64,000 bases of DNA, from the NCBI GenBank assembly GCA_023231475.1, contig JALJEE010000712.1, positions 1 through 64,000 on the forward strand, written 5' to 3'. This document shows positions 38,008 to 49,899 of this stretch, piece by piece. Position 1 is the stretch's first letter. Every line of letters starts with the position of its first letter. Under the pieces are notes generated by a model. The model did no database searches. It was not told the DNA's origin and saw only the letters and a list, made by a program, of their open reading frames with translations. The stretch is from Seison nebaliae. Lineage: Eukaryota; Rotifera; Pararotatoria; Seisonacea; Seisonidae. The translations under genes and the position numbers were made by a program.

Positions 38008-40422
38008 TCAATTTCTCAGTCGTTCATATTCACTGATTTCACTTAAATCTTTAAAAGACTCTTGTCGAATGTGCAATGAGATGTCATTAGCGAACGAATC
38101 GAGCAATGTGCCAATGGAAACAGGCTCTAATGAAGCATGATGATATGGTGGTAAAAGAGATACCTTTTGTCTCTCCATATTCTCTCCCAAATATTCAAGA
38201 AGAGTATGATAAAGATCTTCTGCTTCATTCATCTTCCTTGACATCTCTCCTAACAGACGTCTCCATGTTCGTAAGAGACGTGCAATAAAATCACTCAATT
38301 CCTTATCAGCTCCTTCCACTTCATGTAAATTCAATGAATGATAGAACGTTCCATACTCTTCGTAAACCGATTGCAACCATTCCCATTCTTCGAGAATGAA
38401 TTCTGTTGAGAACTCTATAATAAGAAATAAAATAAGAAATAAATCGTTAGTACATCACTAAAATTATTTCTTCAAAATCTCCTTAAAATTTCAAGTAGAA
38501 AATTAAATTTTATACAAATAAAAGACAATTGAAGAAATAAATTAAATTTTTTAAAATTGGAAAAAATTTTTAAAAAAATAAAATTATCAAACAAAATTAA
38601 CAATAACTTCTCATGACAAATTCGTGAGTTTTCGGTAGAAAATTTTCTTGATGGTTGGTTGAAACGACAGTTTTCCCATGTTTTTCCATCAACACATGAG
38701 CGACACATTGAGAAATAATATTTTTGTTCGAATGATTATTATTGAATAGTTGAAGGAGTTGTAGAGTTGAGGAATGATTGAGATTGGTGATGGTCGTCTT
38801 TTCCAGCAATTTAAGAAGAGTTTGGAAAGAAACCTGTAATTTAGCAGACGAACATATTTCCCTTATCATTTCATTGATATGTTGAAAGAATGGAATAATT
38901 GAATTTAAACGAGTCTCATATTCATATTTGAAGATGAATGCTTCCACTCGACGTTTCGTATAAGAAACGGAACTTATTAATTTCTTCATTAAAATATCAT
39001 TCATATCGGAAAGATGGATGAGATCTGTGTCTAATAACTCTCGAATCTCATCGTTAGATGGTAAGAATCGAGATAATTGTTCCAACATCTCATTCTTCTT
39101 CAATAAATTTCCATTTGTCATTTCGTTCAATTCTCTTATCAATTCATCTATATCTAACTTGTAATATCGACGAATGATAGATAAATTGAATCGTTTCGAT
39201 TCTCCAATTATTACTTTTTTATTTTCTTTGATACGTATCAAATCGAGACTTTGACTCTTCCTCTTTTTTATGAGACGTTTATCTTCTTTGAGTGATGGCA
39301 TTGTTCGAATTAATTGACCGTCATTATTCGAATTATCCACCTCATTATCAATCGGCAATTCATTAATTAATCTCAATAGATCCGAATCTAAATCTTGACG
39401 ATTCCAACCACAAATTAAAGGCAATTCTGTCATTATCTGTTTCGTTGATATTTCTCGTTTCTCTTCATTCGTGTTAATGGAACGATCGATCACTTCGATC
39501 TGATTCGACGTGTTCATTTCTTTATCGATCATTTCAATTCCTGTCGTATTTGTAAATCGATCCATCTTTTTCTGATGAATAATTTCGGGTGAAATTTTCA
39601 TTTCTTTCTTCTCTTTCAATTGAATATCCTCTTTCTTCGTCATCGACGTGTTCGCCGACCGATCAATGCGAATGATGGAGAGACTTCCAGTCGATTTATT
39701 TTCAACTTTCTTTTCTTCAACTTCATCCTTTTCAGAAGAAATTTATTAGAAGAATTTAACAATTTCTTCTCTAAATCAAATTTTCTTCTCCTTTCATTAC
39801 TCTGCAAACTCATATGGATAATGTGAAAAGCCAAATCATAAATTTCCCCCACCAATTCCAATGTGAAGACGAAATCGTTTTAACAAAATTGAACTTACAT
39901 CTTTATCCAGTACGATAGAGATGACGATATTAAGAAAATATCAGGAAGCAAAATGAAAAAATTGTTCGAGAATTTCCTAAGACGAAAAAATTAACTTTTG
40001 ATGTTTTGAGCAGTTTTCTGGAAAATGACATCACCCTCTCGAGGTACAACAGTCAAATTATCTAAACAAATAATTTTTGAGAGAGATTTGAGAGAAGGAA
40101 AACTATCAGACTGTCGTTGTGACATACTATCTGATGGACGTTGTAATTCTGACATCGGTTTCTGAAGAATATTCATCGACAAATATGATAATAATCGATT
40201 TCTAATCAATTCACCATTGTGCACATCAGATAATTGACGATCGATTGATTTTAATAATGATGAATAATTGTCCGTTCCATTTAGATAACGAATGAGATCA
40301 TCACGAAGACATATCCATTGATGACGAGTAAGAATAGAACGAATGTCAGCAGCTAAACGATCTAACCGATTCTTTGTCCATTTATCATTGGCATAATAAT
40401 ATATTGGAATTTGATAATTCAT
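38008..40422 (-). CDS. Divergent formin-like (FH2) protein; middle of the model unresolved
   Basis: Exons 38008-38414 and 38608-39720 are joined by a phase-consistent intron, with a further exon starting at 39801. The central exon reads like an FH2 domain: ELNEMTNGNLLKKNEMLEQL, then FLPSNDEIRELLD, SYTKRRVEAFIFKYEYE and SFQTLLKLLE, followed by STLQLLQLFNNNH. The last exon has the long helical FH2 C-terminus (FILEEWEWLQSVYEEYGTF, then LLEYLGENM). FH2 domains nucleate and cap actin filaments. Oddities: no proline-rich FH1 region is found, and the GNYMN-type signature after the LLE helix is missing. The first exon (ATG at 40422) encodes a helical segment (SILTRHQWICLRDDLIRYL) that vaguely resembles harmonin-N-like domains. 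Between 39860 and 39990 I see a readable frame broken by a TGA at about 39944 and a frame change, so an intron is misplaced or the gene is damaged. Confidence 0.5.
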
Positions 40423-41332
40423 GAAAATAAATATTAATTTGTTGGATGGAAAGATGAATGTGTAAATGTTTGTGTATATGTGTGTATCTCTGTGTGTATC
40501 TCTGTGTGTATTTGTGTGTATTTGTGTGTATTTGTGTGTTGGAGTATGATTGAAAGATGAGAAGACGAAAGATAGAAGAGAAAAATTACGAGCCGAATAT
40601 TTGAAATATGGGGAAATGAAAAAATCGATTGGAAGAAGAATGAAAGTGACTTTTCAAATTCACTTTTCAACTATAAAAGAAAATTGCACATTTTCTGTTC
40701 TTCGGAGTAGGAGATTGCTCTCCGTCACCTTCGATTTGCTTGTTCTCATTTATTTGTTTATATGTATGTGTGTGTGCGTATGTGTCCGTGTGTGTGTGTA
40801 TTGTCTATGGAAATTGATTTCATTGTAAATATTTTAAAAGTTTGTTATCTGCATTTCCGTTATTCTCGATTGACCAGTAGAAGAAGATGATTGAAGATAA
40901 TAGTTAATGAATGTAAAATAATTTTGAGGAATAACATCTTCGAAAATTCTGTTTATTTAGGGCGGATGTTAAGTGCGTGTGCTTCTGTGTGTATCTCTGT
41001 GTGAACATGTGTTCTCTTTCGTGCTGTCATCTTGATTTTTGCGAATGGTGTTTTAGTTTATTGAAAAGTTGAATTTCCACCATTAACAACTCTATTTATT
41101 TATTCTTCTTTCTTTGAGAATTGTAGAAACTTTTAAAATTTTCATTCTTTCCCATTGAGTGAAGTTTATATTGACGAACAGATTGAGAGACGCTAAAAGC
41201 AAGAACTTTTAATTGAAATATAATAATTATAAGATTTGGTGGAGACTTTTGTTTTAGGGTTTTGTATTTGTTGATTGATCTCATCAATTAATTCGAATAT
41301 TTGCTCATTCGAATTCTTCTTGTTATGAGATA
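40423..41332. other. Intergenic region with TG-rich minisatellites
   Basis: Contains a TG-rich minisatellite at about 40465-40545 (units TGTGTATCTC and TGTGTATT), a (TG)n run at about 40762-40800 and another TG-rich patch near 40975-41010. No gene is supported. It separates the divergently transcribed formin-like gene and the Asn-rich gene and so should contain both promoters. Confidence 0.6.
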
Positions 41333-43161
41333 ATGTCTCAACTTATCACAAATAGTAATTCGAATAATAATGTCCCCAATACTTCTACTGTTGGTACGAC
41401 GTCGAATAGAGAAGGGAATTCATCGAAAACTGAAAGAAAAATGAATAATAATCAATCCAATAAAAAAAGACAACAAATGACTGGAAATAGTCCAATGAAA
41501 CGAAATAATAACAATAATAATCATAAGGCTGACAACAATAACAATAATAAGCAACGTTATCAAACAAATGCATCAACCACAAATAATAATAATAATTCTG
41601 GCACTAACAACAACAACAGTAATAATAATAACAGTGGAAAAGTGAATGGTGGTGGTGGTGGTGGTAGTATGAAACATCATTATCAGAATCAATCAGGTGA
41701 AAATTATTATCGTAAAGGTGGACATATTCAACAGAATAATCAACAGGATCGACAAAAATTGAGAAATTTATCAAATAAACAACAGCCAAATTTGAATACT
41801 AACCGCAATAATAAAATGCGTGGAAATAATAATAATAATAATAATAATAATTCTAAACAACACCACAACAACAACAACAATAATATTAATAATAATAGTG
41901 CTAATATGTCAACGACGTCGAATATGACAAGTGGAGTGAATAATTCCAACAATTTAATGTCAAATGAAATTTCAATGAAAGTTCAGAAGCAAACGGAATA
42001 TTATCGTGAAATTGAACATAAGAATAATGTGCCACCTTCCATGAACAACACCGGTAGTAGTACGAACAGTTCGAACGAGCATTTGATGAAACGACAGAAT
42101 TCAGGAAATACTAATGAGAATCATTCATCAACTCGAACGATGACGGAGAAAGCGATTAAAGTGAATCGAATTCAAACGAATCATATAACTAAACGGATAA
42201 ATGATGGATGTAAAGCACGAAATACGACAAATGTGACGACTACAATAAATAACAATTCTGTTCATGCTCCTCCTCACCATGGCAACGCAACTCAACTAAT
42301 GAATAACAACGTGACGAAGACGTTGAGTAATATAAATGTGTCACAACCTCCACCCGGTAAAGTAATGCCAACACACAGGTCATATTCATTGAAGAAGCAG
42401 AATGAAATGAAGATGAAACAGTCGATCTTTCCCAGCACAACCAACTTCACCATCGTACAAACCGCCCCTCCTTCTTCCAACGTTGTCGATGGTAATATGG
42501 TAACGAGTAATTCATTTGATAACAGTCATTCATTAATGACGAACAATTCATTGATGATGGAACAGACACCATCAACATTCAATTCTAAACCTACTATGCT
42601 CTTGGAGAATAATATAAATAGCAACATAATGACAACTAACAATCCTACGACATCATCCACGGTCGTTGGAATATCAAATTATCAGCATGCAATAAATCCG
42701 ATGGTTGTACGCAATCCGGATAAATCACAAATGCAACATCCGATGATCCCTAATGGATCAATAGATGGAATGATGTATCGCTCCTTGCCAAATGGTAATG
42801 AGATGAGTATCGATCCCAATACCATAAGCGAATGGTCGGGAATGAATGGTGTGAATGATGTTCATCCTTATCAGTTTTCTAATTATTATCCTAATCCTCC
42901 TCAACCTACCATCTATCCTATAACATTAAATAAACAAGATAATAATAATAATAATAATAACATTCAGGAATATCTTCAACAAAACAACAACAATAATAAT
43001 GCTAATAATAATAATAATAATAATAGTAATATGATGATACATATTGGTGGAAGCAATTCAATTGTCAATCAACCAATTCATATGAATCAAATGAATAATC
43101 CACAACTCGTCAATACTCTCGACAATAATATGACCAATAACAACAATAATAATACAAATAC

Positions 43162-43198
<37 letters not shown>

Positions 43199-44230
43199 CA
43201 TGTTAATAATTCAAATATATTACATACACAACAATTGATGGATCATGGAAATTCGTTGAATAATGGACAAACATATGCATATTGTATACCATCCAATTTG
43301 GTGTCGCCGAACGATATGATGGATATTCATCATCTTCCTCAACATTTGTCTCAACAGCCAAATCATCCCCAGTCCATCTTTCTTCAACAAATGCCATTCA
43401 ATTATCAGAATAAGAATCAGTTGCCAAATGGTAGTGACATGACATCCAATATTTACAATAATGGAGCGGACATCAATTCTTATCCTTTTAATACACAAAC
43501 AATGATTCATCATCAACCTCCCCAACCCCAAATCATGATGGATCCGACTTGTCAATTTCAGTTCCATATGGCACAACAACCGCCACCATTCACCGCTTTC
43601 TCTCAACCACCACCAATGATACAACATCAACCACAACACATCCAACACAATTCTTTTCCGAACATTTACGGAACGATGCCAAAATTTACATCCGAAATTC
43701 CTATTACTTCATGGCCGAACAATGCAACAATACTACAACAACAACAACAGCCAGGAATCACCTCATCAAATCAAGCGTTGCCGTTTGTGAAAAGTATGCC
43801 AGTGAATAATCCGAATTCACGTCTTCCAATGACTAACGATGTTCATGAAGGAATATCACCCATACATACTCAATCGTACGTTCCTCAAAATATTTCCGAT
43901 AACAATATCGATGAACGTCCATCTACAGTCAACGATCCAACTAATCTAGAACAAAATTTCAAAAAGAAACTAATAATTCCAGACGTTGGAAAATGTATCG
44001 AAGTGGAGATGTTAACAGGATCGAAACATTGTGGCGTTGTTCGAGAAGTAATGAAAGATATGGAAATGATTGTTTTACAATCAAAACCTGTGAATGGAGG
44101 TGATGATGGTTCAGCAAAAATTGATGGAATCAATGTACGATATATTGACAGAATAAAAATATCGAAAGAACTTCCTTCGAACGTCGTCCATTTGTATCAA
44201 GATCCAGCGATTAGTAACATTATTGAATGA
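41333..44230 (+). CDS. Asn-rich low-complexity protein with a small conserved C-terminal module
   Basis: One uninterrupted frame of 965 codons. About the first 860 residues are dominated by Asn runs (AAT/AAC repeats) with Gln, Ser, Thr, Met, His and Pro, a composition like prion-like or RNA-granule proteins. Short ordered-looking segments occur, for example HRSYSLKKQNEMKM and EYLQQ. The last about 85 residues differ sharply: KKLIIPDVGKCIEVEMLTG, then HCGVVREVMKDMEMIVLQS and VRYIDRIKIS. This alternates short beta-strand patterns with a central Gly, as in Sm/LSm-like or other small beta-barrel domains. I cannot name the family. Ataxin-2-like or LSm-containing RNA-binding proteins are possible parallels, but no diagnostic motif is present. 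It is unusually long for an intronless gene. Confidence 0.75.
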
Positions 44231-44909
44231 TTCAATTCTTATTCTGAACTTTTCAGATATATGAACTCTTCTCCAATTATTCTTTATCTTCTTCTTCTTC
44301 TTCTCTCTCACTAATTCTATCGAATACGAAAACATCTTTTATTGAAAAAAAATGATGTCTCTCTCGTTTTCTCCAATATCCATCAAGACCAAAAAAAAAA
44401 CATCAAAATTGGGAAGTTTATGTGATACGCAAATTATTCTTATGTAAAGTTCTAAGTTGTCTGTCCATAAGCAAAAATTTATATTTTTTACATTCTCCTC
44501 CCAACCAATCTATATACCATCAACATTGAATTTAGTAATCAAGTTAATATTATTATTCTTCATTAATCGGATTTAATACCATTATAAAACTTATTTCTAT
44601 TTCTTCTTCTTTCAATAATCTCATTATTTACTTGCAAGACAATTAATACAATCTATACATACAGATCTATTTCACGATATTTGTGTTCGAAAGGAATTTT
44701 ATTTTTTTTTAAATTAACAATTAACTGTGAGTAGGAAAGTTTAAGAACTTTTCCCGTTTATTAGGAATTTAGATAAAAGTTTTATGAGATTCACATTAAA
44801 GATTAAATAAATTGAAGGAAAATTATTAAAATTATTCCGTTCAAGAACAATACGAATAATTTTCATAAGATAATTTCAGAATTTTGCTTTTCACCCTATT
44901 GTGAAATCA
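44231..44909. other. Convergent 3' region
   Basis: AT-rich 3' flanks of two converging genes. No coding signal. The ORF at 44111-44335 overlaps the neighbouring gene in antisense and has no support. Confidence 0.5.
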
Positions 44910-46359
44910 TTAGATAAATTCAGATGATATTGACGATGGATTGGTGTTCACATCGAATGATTTCGTACTTTCTTGAATATCGTCATTATTCTCATTCGTT
45001 TCCTCGATATTAATATGAATTTCTTCAATGTTATTATTAGTGTTCGTTTCCTCACTGTTATTATTAGTGTTCGTTTCTGTAATTTTACCGAATGGACTCG
45101 TACGTTGAATATCAGCCTCGTCAATCGGAATGATGGTAAATGGTGCTTGACCTTCTCGTGGTAAATTTTTTATTGTACGACGTTTATTTGTAGTCATCGT
45201 CTTTTCGTGTTCAGGTGGAAGACGAACAGTAATATGTCTTGATTCGTCGTGACCGGTTGGATGGAGACTTCGCTCTCTCGGTATGTGTCGTTCATAGCCG
45301 GAGAATAATCCTTTCAACATTTGCCATGTATTGTACGTTCCAGTTCCGGTAACAGTCAATTGATTTCTCACATGTTGACCTTGTGCCATAATTGCGGCAT
45401 TTGAATTGTGAGAATTATTCGCATCATCGATAAACGATGCAGGTTTTGACATCATTCTAGTACATGCTAAAAGAATTTATTAGAAATAGTTTTCAACTTG
45501 AAAAAAATTTTGAAGATAATTTGAAGAGATTTAACTGTTACATCGGTTCGTTGAGAAAAGGAATACTCCAAATCCCATGAACATACATAGAAAGATGACG
45601 CCAATATAAATAGAGATATGTAGAACTGTCGCATGAGAACAATTGGAATCTTCATCGTCACTATTGTAACATTGACGAATACCGTCACATTTCACTTTTT
45701 CATCCAAACATATTTTCGACGAACAATGGAATTGATCCGATCCACATGATTTATCTGATCGACTAACTTTGTGGAATGAATGATAAAGATATTGACGAAT
45801 AAAAGATGATGGAAGGACTAACGGATCCGTAAACTAAGTATCTCAAAACGGAAAGATCGATAAGGCGTTGATGGTTTGATTTTAATCGTAATATAAAGAG
45901 GAGTATTATCGGAGAATTGTGCCTTGAAAAAGATTCGACTACGCATATAATGTATTTCCTGACCGAGATAGATGTTGATTGGAGCATCACTATAAATCAG
46001 ATCGTGTAGATGAATATCTTCGAGAATTTTCTGATTTAAACGAAATCTCTCAATTTCTTCAAGAGTAATTTAGAGAAACTTTCTCTTTCTTATAAGTGAC
46101 TGTCATTTTTTCATTGCGATGTAATTCCCCGTTCATCATATTTATCATAACATATCCCTCACTCTTGTATTCAGCGAGTGTGGGACGATAACTAATATTA
46201 CATACGAATTCATTCGATGCATCTGGATAGCTTTCAAAATACATGTTGAAACTAATCAAAGTGAAACAAATCGTTAACATATTATAGGAAAGAAGGGAAT
46301 GGTGACATCCGACTATTGACAAATTTTTACATCCGTTCATATCTAATTCGGCTGTTGGA
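44910..46359 (-). CDS. Neto-like membrane protein: CUB-like region, LDLa repeat, transmembrane segment (5' end unresolved)
   Basis: Exons 46080-46359, 45835-46030, 45542-45766 and 44910-45466 join in frame; at least one further 5' exon is needed. The first two encode a beta-rich segment with FVCNISYRPTLAEYKSEGYV and FSDNTPLYITIKIKPS, like the second half of a CUB domain. Next is a complete LDL-receptor class A repeat with six Cys (CGSDQFHC to IRQCYNSDDEDSNC), with its acidic Ca-binding residues. Then follows one transmembrane helix (IYIGVIFLCMFMGFGVFLF) and an about 180-residue cytoplasmic tail with Asn/Glu repeats. CUB-LDLa-TM order is that of Neto proteins, auxiliary subunits of ionotropic glutamate receptors, which usually have two CUBs. 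Other CUB/LDLa receptors are possible. Two donors fit the third junction. Confidence 0.6.
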
Positions 46360-47013
46360 CTAAAATAAAAATTTCATCAAATTCACATAAAGAACCTAAT
46401 CCTGGTTTAGTAATTTGTTCTGATCGGACTAATGTGAAGGAATGGTATATGAGAACAATGTTTAAAAGCATTCTTGTCACTCACTTGAACAATTCATACA
46501 AATTGTTGGGGAATATTGAAAATTCGGATTCCAGATATTATTTTAACTGCTACGAAATAAAATATTTGAAGAAATTCAATAAAAGAAATATAAACTCAAT
46601 CAATCACAACACGATCTTTCTTTCACTTATTACTATGACAATTTCAAGAATTTTTATAAATAAATTGTGCGCTATAAAAATAATTCGATTATATCTGATA
46701 AATAATCTAATCAAACCGAATTTTCATCAATTCTACCGAGTTTCGTGTTTAAAAAGACCATTTTTAATTTTTTGTTAAAATTAGAAAATTTTTATTCAAA
46801 AGCATCTTTTTTTTGAAGTGTCATCTGAATAATATCTTATTCAAAAGCATCTGAGAAGAAGAAACAGATAAGGATTTTTTCTTATGATATATTTGTATGA
46901 AGAACGATAAAGATAGAAAACCATCAAGTCAGTTTATATAATATAAAGTTTATAATTAGAAGTAAAAATGCATTTTTATTCATGGGAATAAAAAACTTTA
47001 TGAGAGTAAACAG
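46360..47013. other. Upstream region of the Neto-like gene
   Basis: It probably contains the missing 5' exons. A short minus-strand stretch near 46385-46430 reads EQITKPGLGSLCEFD and might be one. The plus-strand ORF at 46434-46778 is Ile/Asn-rich and I do not support it. Confidence 0.35.
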
Positions 47014-47434
47014 CATCCCTAGTGTGAGTGTAACTCAAATTTAACTATTTTTTTATAAAAAAAAATGAGTCTATAAGATTTAGCCGATATTGACTTAAAA
47101 CTAACAAGTAAGTTAGAAAATACACCCAAAGAAAAAAATTGATAAAGTAATAAATAAAAGTAATAATCATTCTTCATTTCGATAAATTCTAACAAATTTT
47201 TAAGAGAAATGATTATGGAATTGAGCAAGAGTAATTTTACACATTTTCGGACAATTGACCAAGAATAGAGGTACTTATTGTTATTTTCATTCCAAATTTG
47301 TGAAAAGTTAGATTGTCCGAAAATTCCATAACCTCTCTTAAAAATTTGTTTTGAGTCAATGTCGACTAAATCTTATAGACTCTTTTTTTTTATAAAAAAA
47401 TAGCTAAATTTGAGTTATACTCACACTAGGGATG
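47014..47434. mobile_element. MITE-like element with about 88-bp terminal inverted repeats
   Basis: The left end (47014-47101) starts CATCCCTAGTGTGAGTGTAA and the right end (47348-47434) is its reverse complement with only a few mismatches and gaps over about 88 bp. A second inverted pair inside (around AAATTTTTAAGAGA and TTTTCGGACAAT, 47196-47252 and 47312-47347) makes most of the 421 bp a fold-back. TA dinucleotides at 47007-47008 and 47439-47440 flank slightly longer, less perfect ends, consistent with a TA target duplication of Tc1/mariner-type elements. There is no transposase, so it would be non-autonomous. Confidence 0.88.
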
Positions 47435-48348
47435 TTTTTAACCAATTAACCAATTAACCAAATATTCGTATTTCTGAATCTTTTGAGTTGCGGTAGACTG
47501 CCCTATATAGATATCTTAAAAACGATTAGGCTAAAACATATCTAAACTTACCACGAACATTCTACGACTTATCTCAAGTTACAAGAGAAACGCAATTGTC
47601 ATCGTCAATGAGGAATTTATATATTATGATAAGAAAGGTTACATAAGTTCTGAGAGTTCTGCGTGGTATTGTCAACATTATAACACCTCTCAAACTTAAT
47701 CTCTTAAAATATACATGTATATTTTAATATGTATTTAGAATCAATTTTTCTTTCTTTAACTGATTAATTTACTTAAATTTAGTTTCTGTTTAATTTAACG
47801 AACTTAAAATGTGATTTTGATTTATTTTATTTAAAATTGAAGTTGAAAGTAACGTCGTGTTTTAAACAGTGTATGGAAACCTGTGTATACACTGTTTGTT
47901 CAACTCAATTTAAGGAAAACTCAAATTTAAGGGTTACTTCAAACTCTTTTCTTACAGGGCATAATTAGACAGAAGTTAGTATATATTTTATAAAAACCCA
48001 AAAGTGTCCGATTACGTTAAGTTTTTACTGTATAGATTATATACCTTCAAAAATTAAACGCCAAAAGGAGAAAGATGAGATAAAATGTTATTTAACTGAA
48101 ACACATACAAAGCTTCTTTCAAAGTTTTTGAGAAACGTTCATTCCAATCAACTTGATACGAACCAAGTCATTTCCCTTCATTTTGCCTTTTCCCACCTTC
48201 ATAATAATCACTTTTTCTCCTGTATCATTAAGATAAGTGCAATTTTATAACATGGGAAATGAAAGCTAAAGAACAATAGAATTATAAGAACTACAGATAT
48301 TTTTTATAAAAAACAAGAAAATGTCAGTAAATTTTGGTCCTAAAAATT
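47435..48348. other. Intergenic region with short inverted repeats
   Basis: Just right of the MITE there is a short AACCAATT tandem (about 47440-47460). At 47864-47897 a perfect 10-bp inverted repeat (AAACAGTGTA and TACACTGTTT) surrounds a 14-nt spacer. Near 47990-48030 the string AAAAGTGTCCGATTACGTTA recalls the end of a Tc1-type transposon, but no partner end was found. No gene is seen. Confidence 0.4.
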
Positions 48349-49899
48349 CTACGGAATTACAGTAATCGGAACGGGAAGTAATGTTGTATCATCTCCAATA
48401 TTCCTTGCACCATCTACAATATTAATGAAACCATCTCCCATATTAATGGAATCATTTTCCATATGCATCGAACCGTTTCCCATTTGCATGGAACCATTTC
48501 CCATACCATTGTAGGCATTTCCCATTTGCGTAGAACCATTTGAACCGTCTCCCATACCATTTGAACAATTTCGCACTCCATTATAACCATTTTCAATTGG
48601 CATAGAACCGTTTCCCATATCCTTGGAACCGTTCCCTTTATGCATAAAACTGCTGTCCATATCTTCGGAACTATTTCCATTATACATAGAACCATTTTCC
48701 ATATTACTAGAACCATTTCCCATATGCATATAACCCGTTCCATTATCCTGGGAGTCATCTCCTTTATGTATTGAACAGTTTCCCTTATACATATAACCAT
48801 TTCCCATACCATCAGATCCATTTCCATTACCGTCAGTGCCGTGTCCCATATCATCGGGACCATTTTCCATTCCATAGGAGTCATCTCCCATACCATTCGA
48901 CCCATTTACGATAACATGAGAACAATTTAATATATGATTGGAAACATTTCCTGTTCCAATGACATTCTGGTCTGTGATAAAAGAACAATTTCGTACCCCC
49001 GTGAAATTATTGCTCATTTGTGTTGAACTGTTCTCAGTTAATAATATGGAAGTAATTTCGACACTTGTGGAAATATCACCAGCAACCGTTGAAGTACCTC
49101 TAATGAGATTGTTTATTGATTTTATTTGGGCATTGGCATCAACCTCCGATTGAATTCTAACTAAAATCCAGATAATATACTCGAAATAAATAATCAAATG
49201 AAATTAAACGCTCAGAAGTTTTAATCGTATCGGCTTCAATCCTATTCAAAATTGAACTAGTTTCAGAATTGCTAATTATTGTTGACAGGAGAGAGGAAAA
49301 AGCATTTACGTCTTTTTCTTTGATCGAATTGAAAATGGGGACGGAAACCTTTCGCAAATCCACTAGGAATAATATAGGAAATTTGAAAATGGTTCTTTTT
49401 GACGCAGCACATGTACTATTTGTTGTCCCTTTCATATTCTCGTCCATCTTTTTCGCTAATTCTGTTGCTAAATTTTCCCGTTGAGTTACACAAAAGGAAG
49501 GATTATCAAAGTTGGCATCCATTTCTGTTTTGACAACGGCGAACTGCTCATTTATAGGTAGATTTCTTACCAACGCACTTTAGATGAATAAGGAACAGTT
49601 TAATACAAAAATATATCATTGAATAACTTGTTCGCCGGAGCGATATCTATTCTCGCACTGGTTCTCACAGAAGTAGTAGCAGTACTAGTAACGGTTGATC
49701 CGATTGTTGTAGTATTCTCATCATCGGTTAATCCTTCAGAAACAAAATATTTAGAATTTAACGGTCAACTTAACAAAAAACCTACTGAAATGCCGACGGT
49801 AACTCCACTGGTAACTATCAGAATAAGCAAACTTGCTAGTATTGATATACTTGTTGAACTATGTGCAGTTTTACGCTTTCGTTTTTTTTCGTCATCCAT
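48349..49899 (-). CDS. Type II membrane glycoprotein, novel family, copy 2 (Met-Gly-Asn-Gly-Ser repeats)
   Basis: Four exons (49770-49899, 49628-49733, 49210-49577, 48349-49160) join in frame to 471 residues. The head MDDEKKRKRK is basic, followed by a hydrophobic anchor (ISILASLLILIVTSGVTVGI), a short Thr-rich stalk (DDENTTTIGSTVT) and the conserved domain that starts VRNLPINEQFAVVK and includes KKMDENMKG, TCAASKR and IFKFPILFLVDLRKVSVP. This domain aligns position by position with the gene at 1-781. Exon 4 adds about 200 residues of a degenerate 5-residue repeat (MGNGS, MENGS, KGNGS) with very many N-x-S sequons and several Cys. The protein should be a cell-surface or secretory-pathway glycoprotein with its repeats outside or in the lumen. 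The first intron would be only 36 nt. Function is unknown. Confidence 0.75.
48420..48900 (-). repeat. Degenerate coding minisatellite (MGNGS-type units)
   Basis: About 30 imperfect units of 12-24 nt with the core CATGGGAAATGG (minus strand) encode MGNGS-like peptides. Most units keep the N-G-S glycosylation sequon, while the variable residues are Met, His, Tyr or Lys. Indels are in multiples of three. Confidence 0.85.

Noticed and set aside
40465-40545. TG-rich unit array considered as a CRISPR-like or functional repeat
   Set aside because: Units are direct, about 10 nt and without unique spacers, so it is a simple minisatellite; the genome is animal.
46434-46778. Plus-strand ORF of 114 codons
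   Set aside because: Composition is Ile/Asn/Phe-rich as expected from AT-rich DNA; no motif, and the region probably holds 5' exons of the Neto-like gene on the other strand.
48414-48905. Minus-strand ORF of 163 codons rich in Met, Trp and Glu
   Set aside because: It is an alternative frame of the MGNGS repeat region; the repeat unit keeps all frames open. The frame joined to the conserved-domain exons is the real one.
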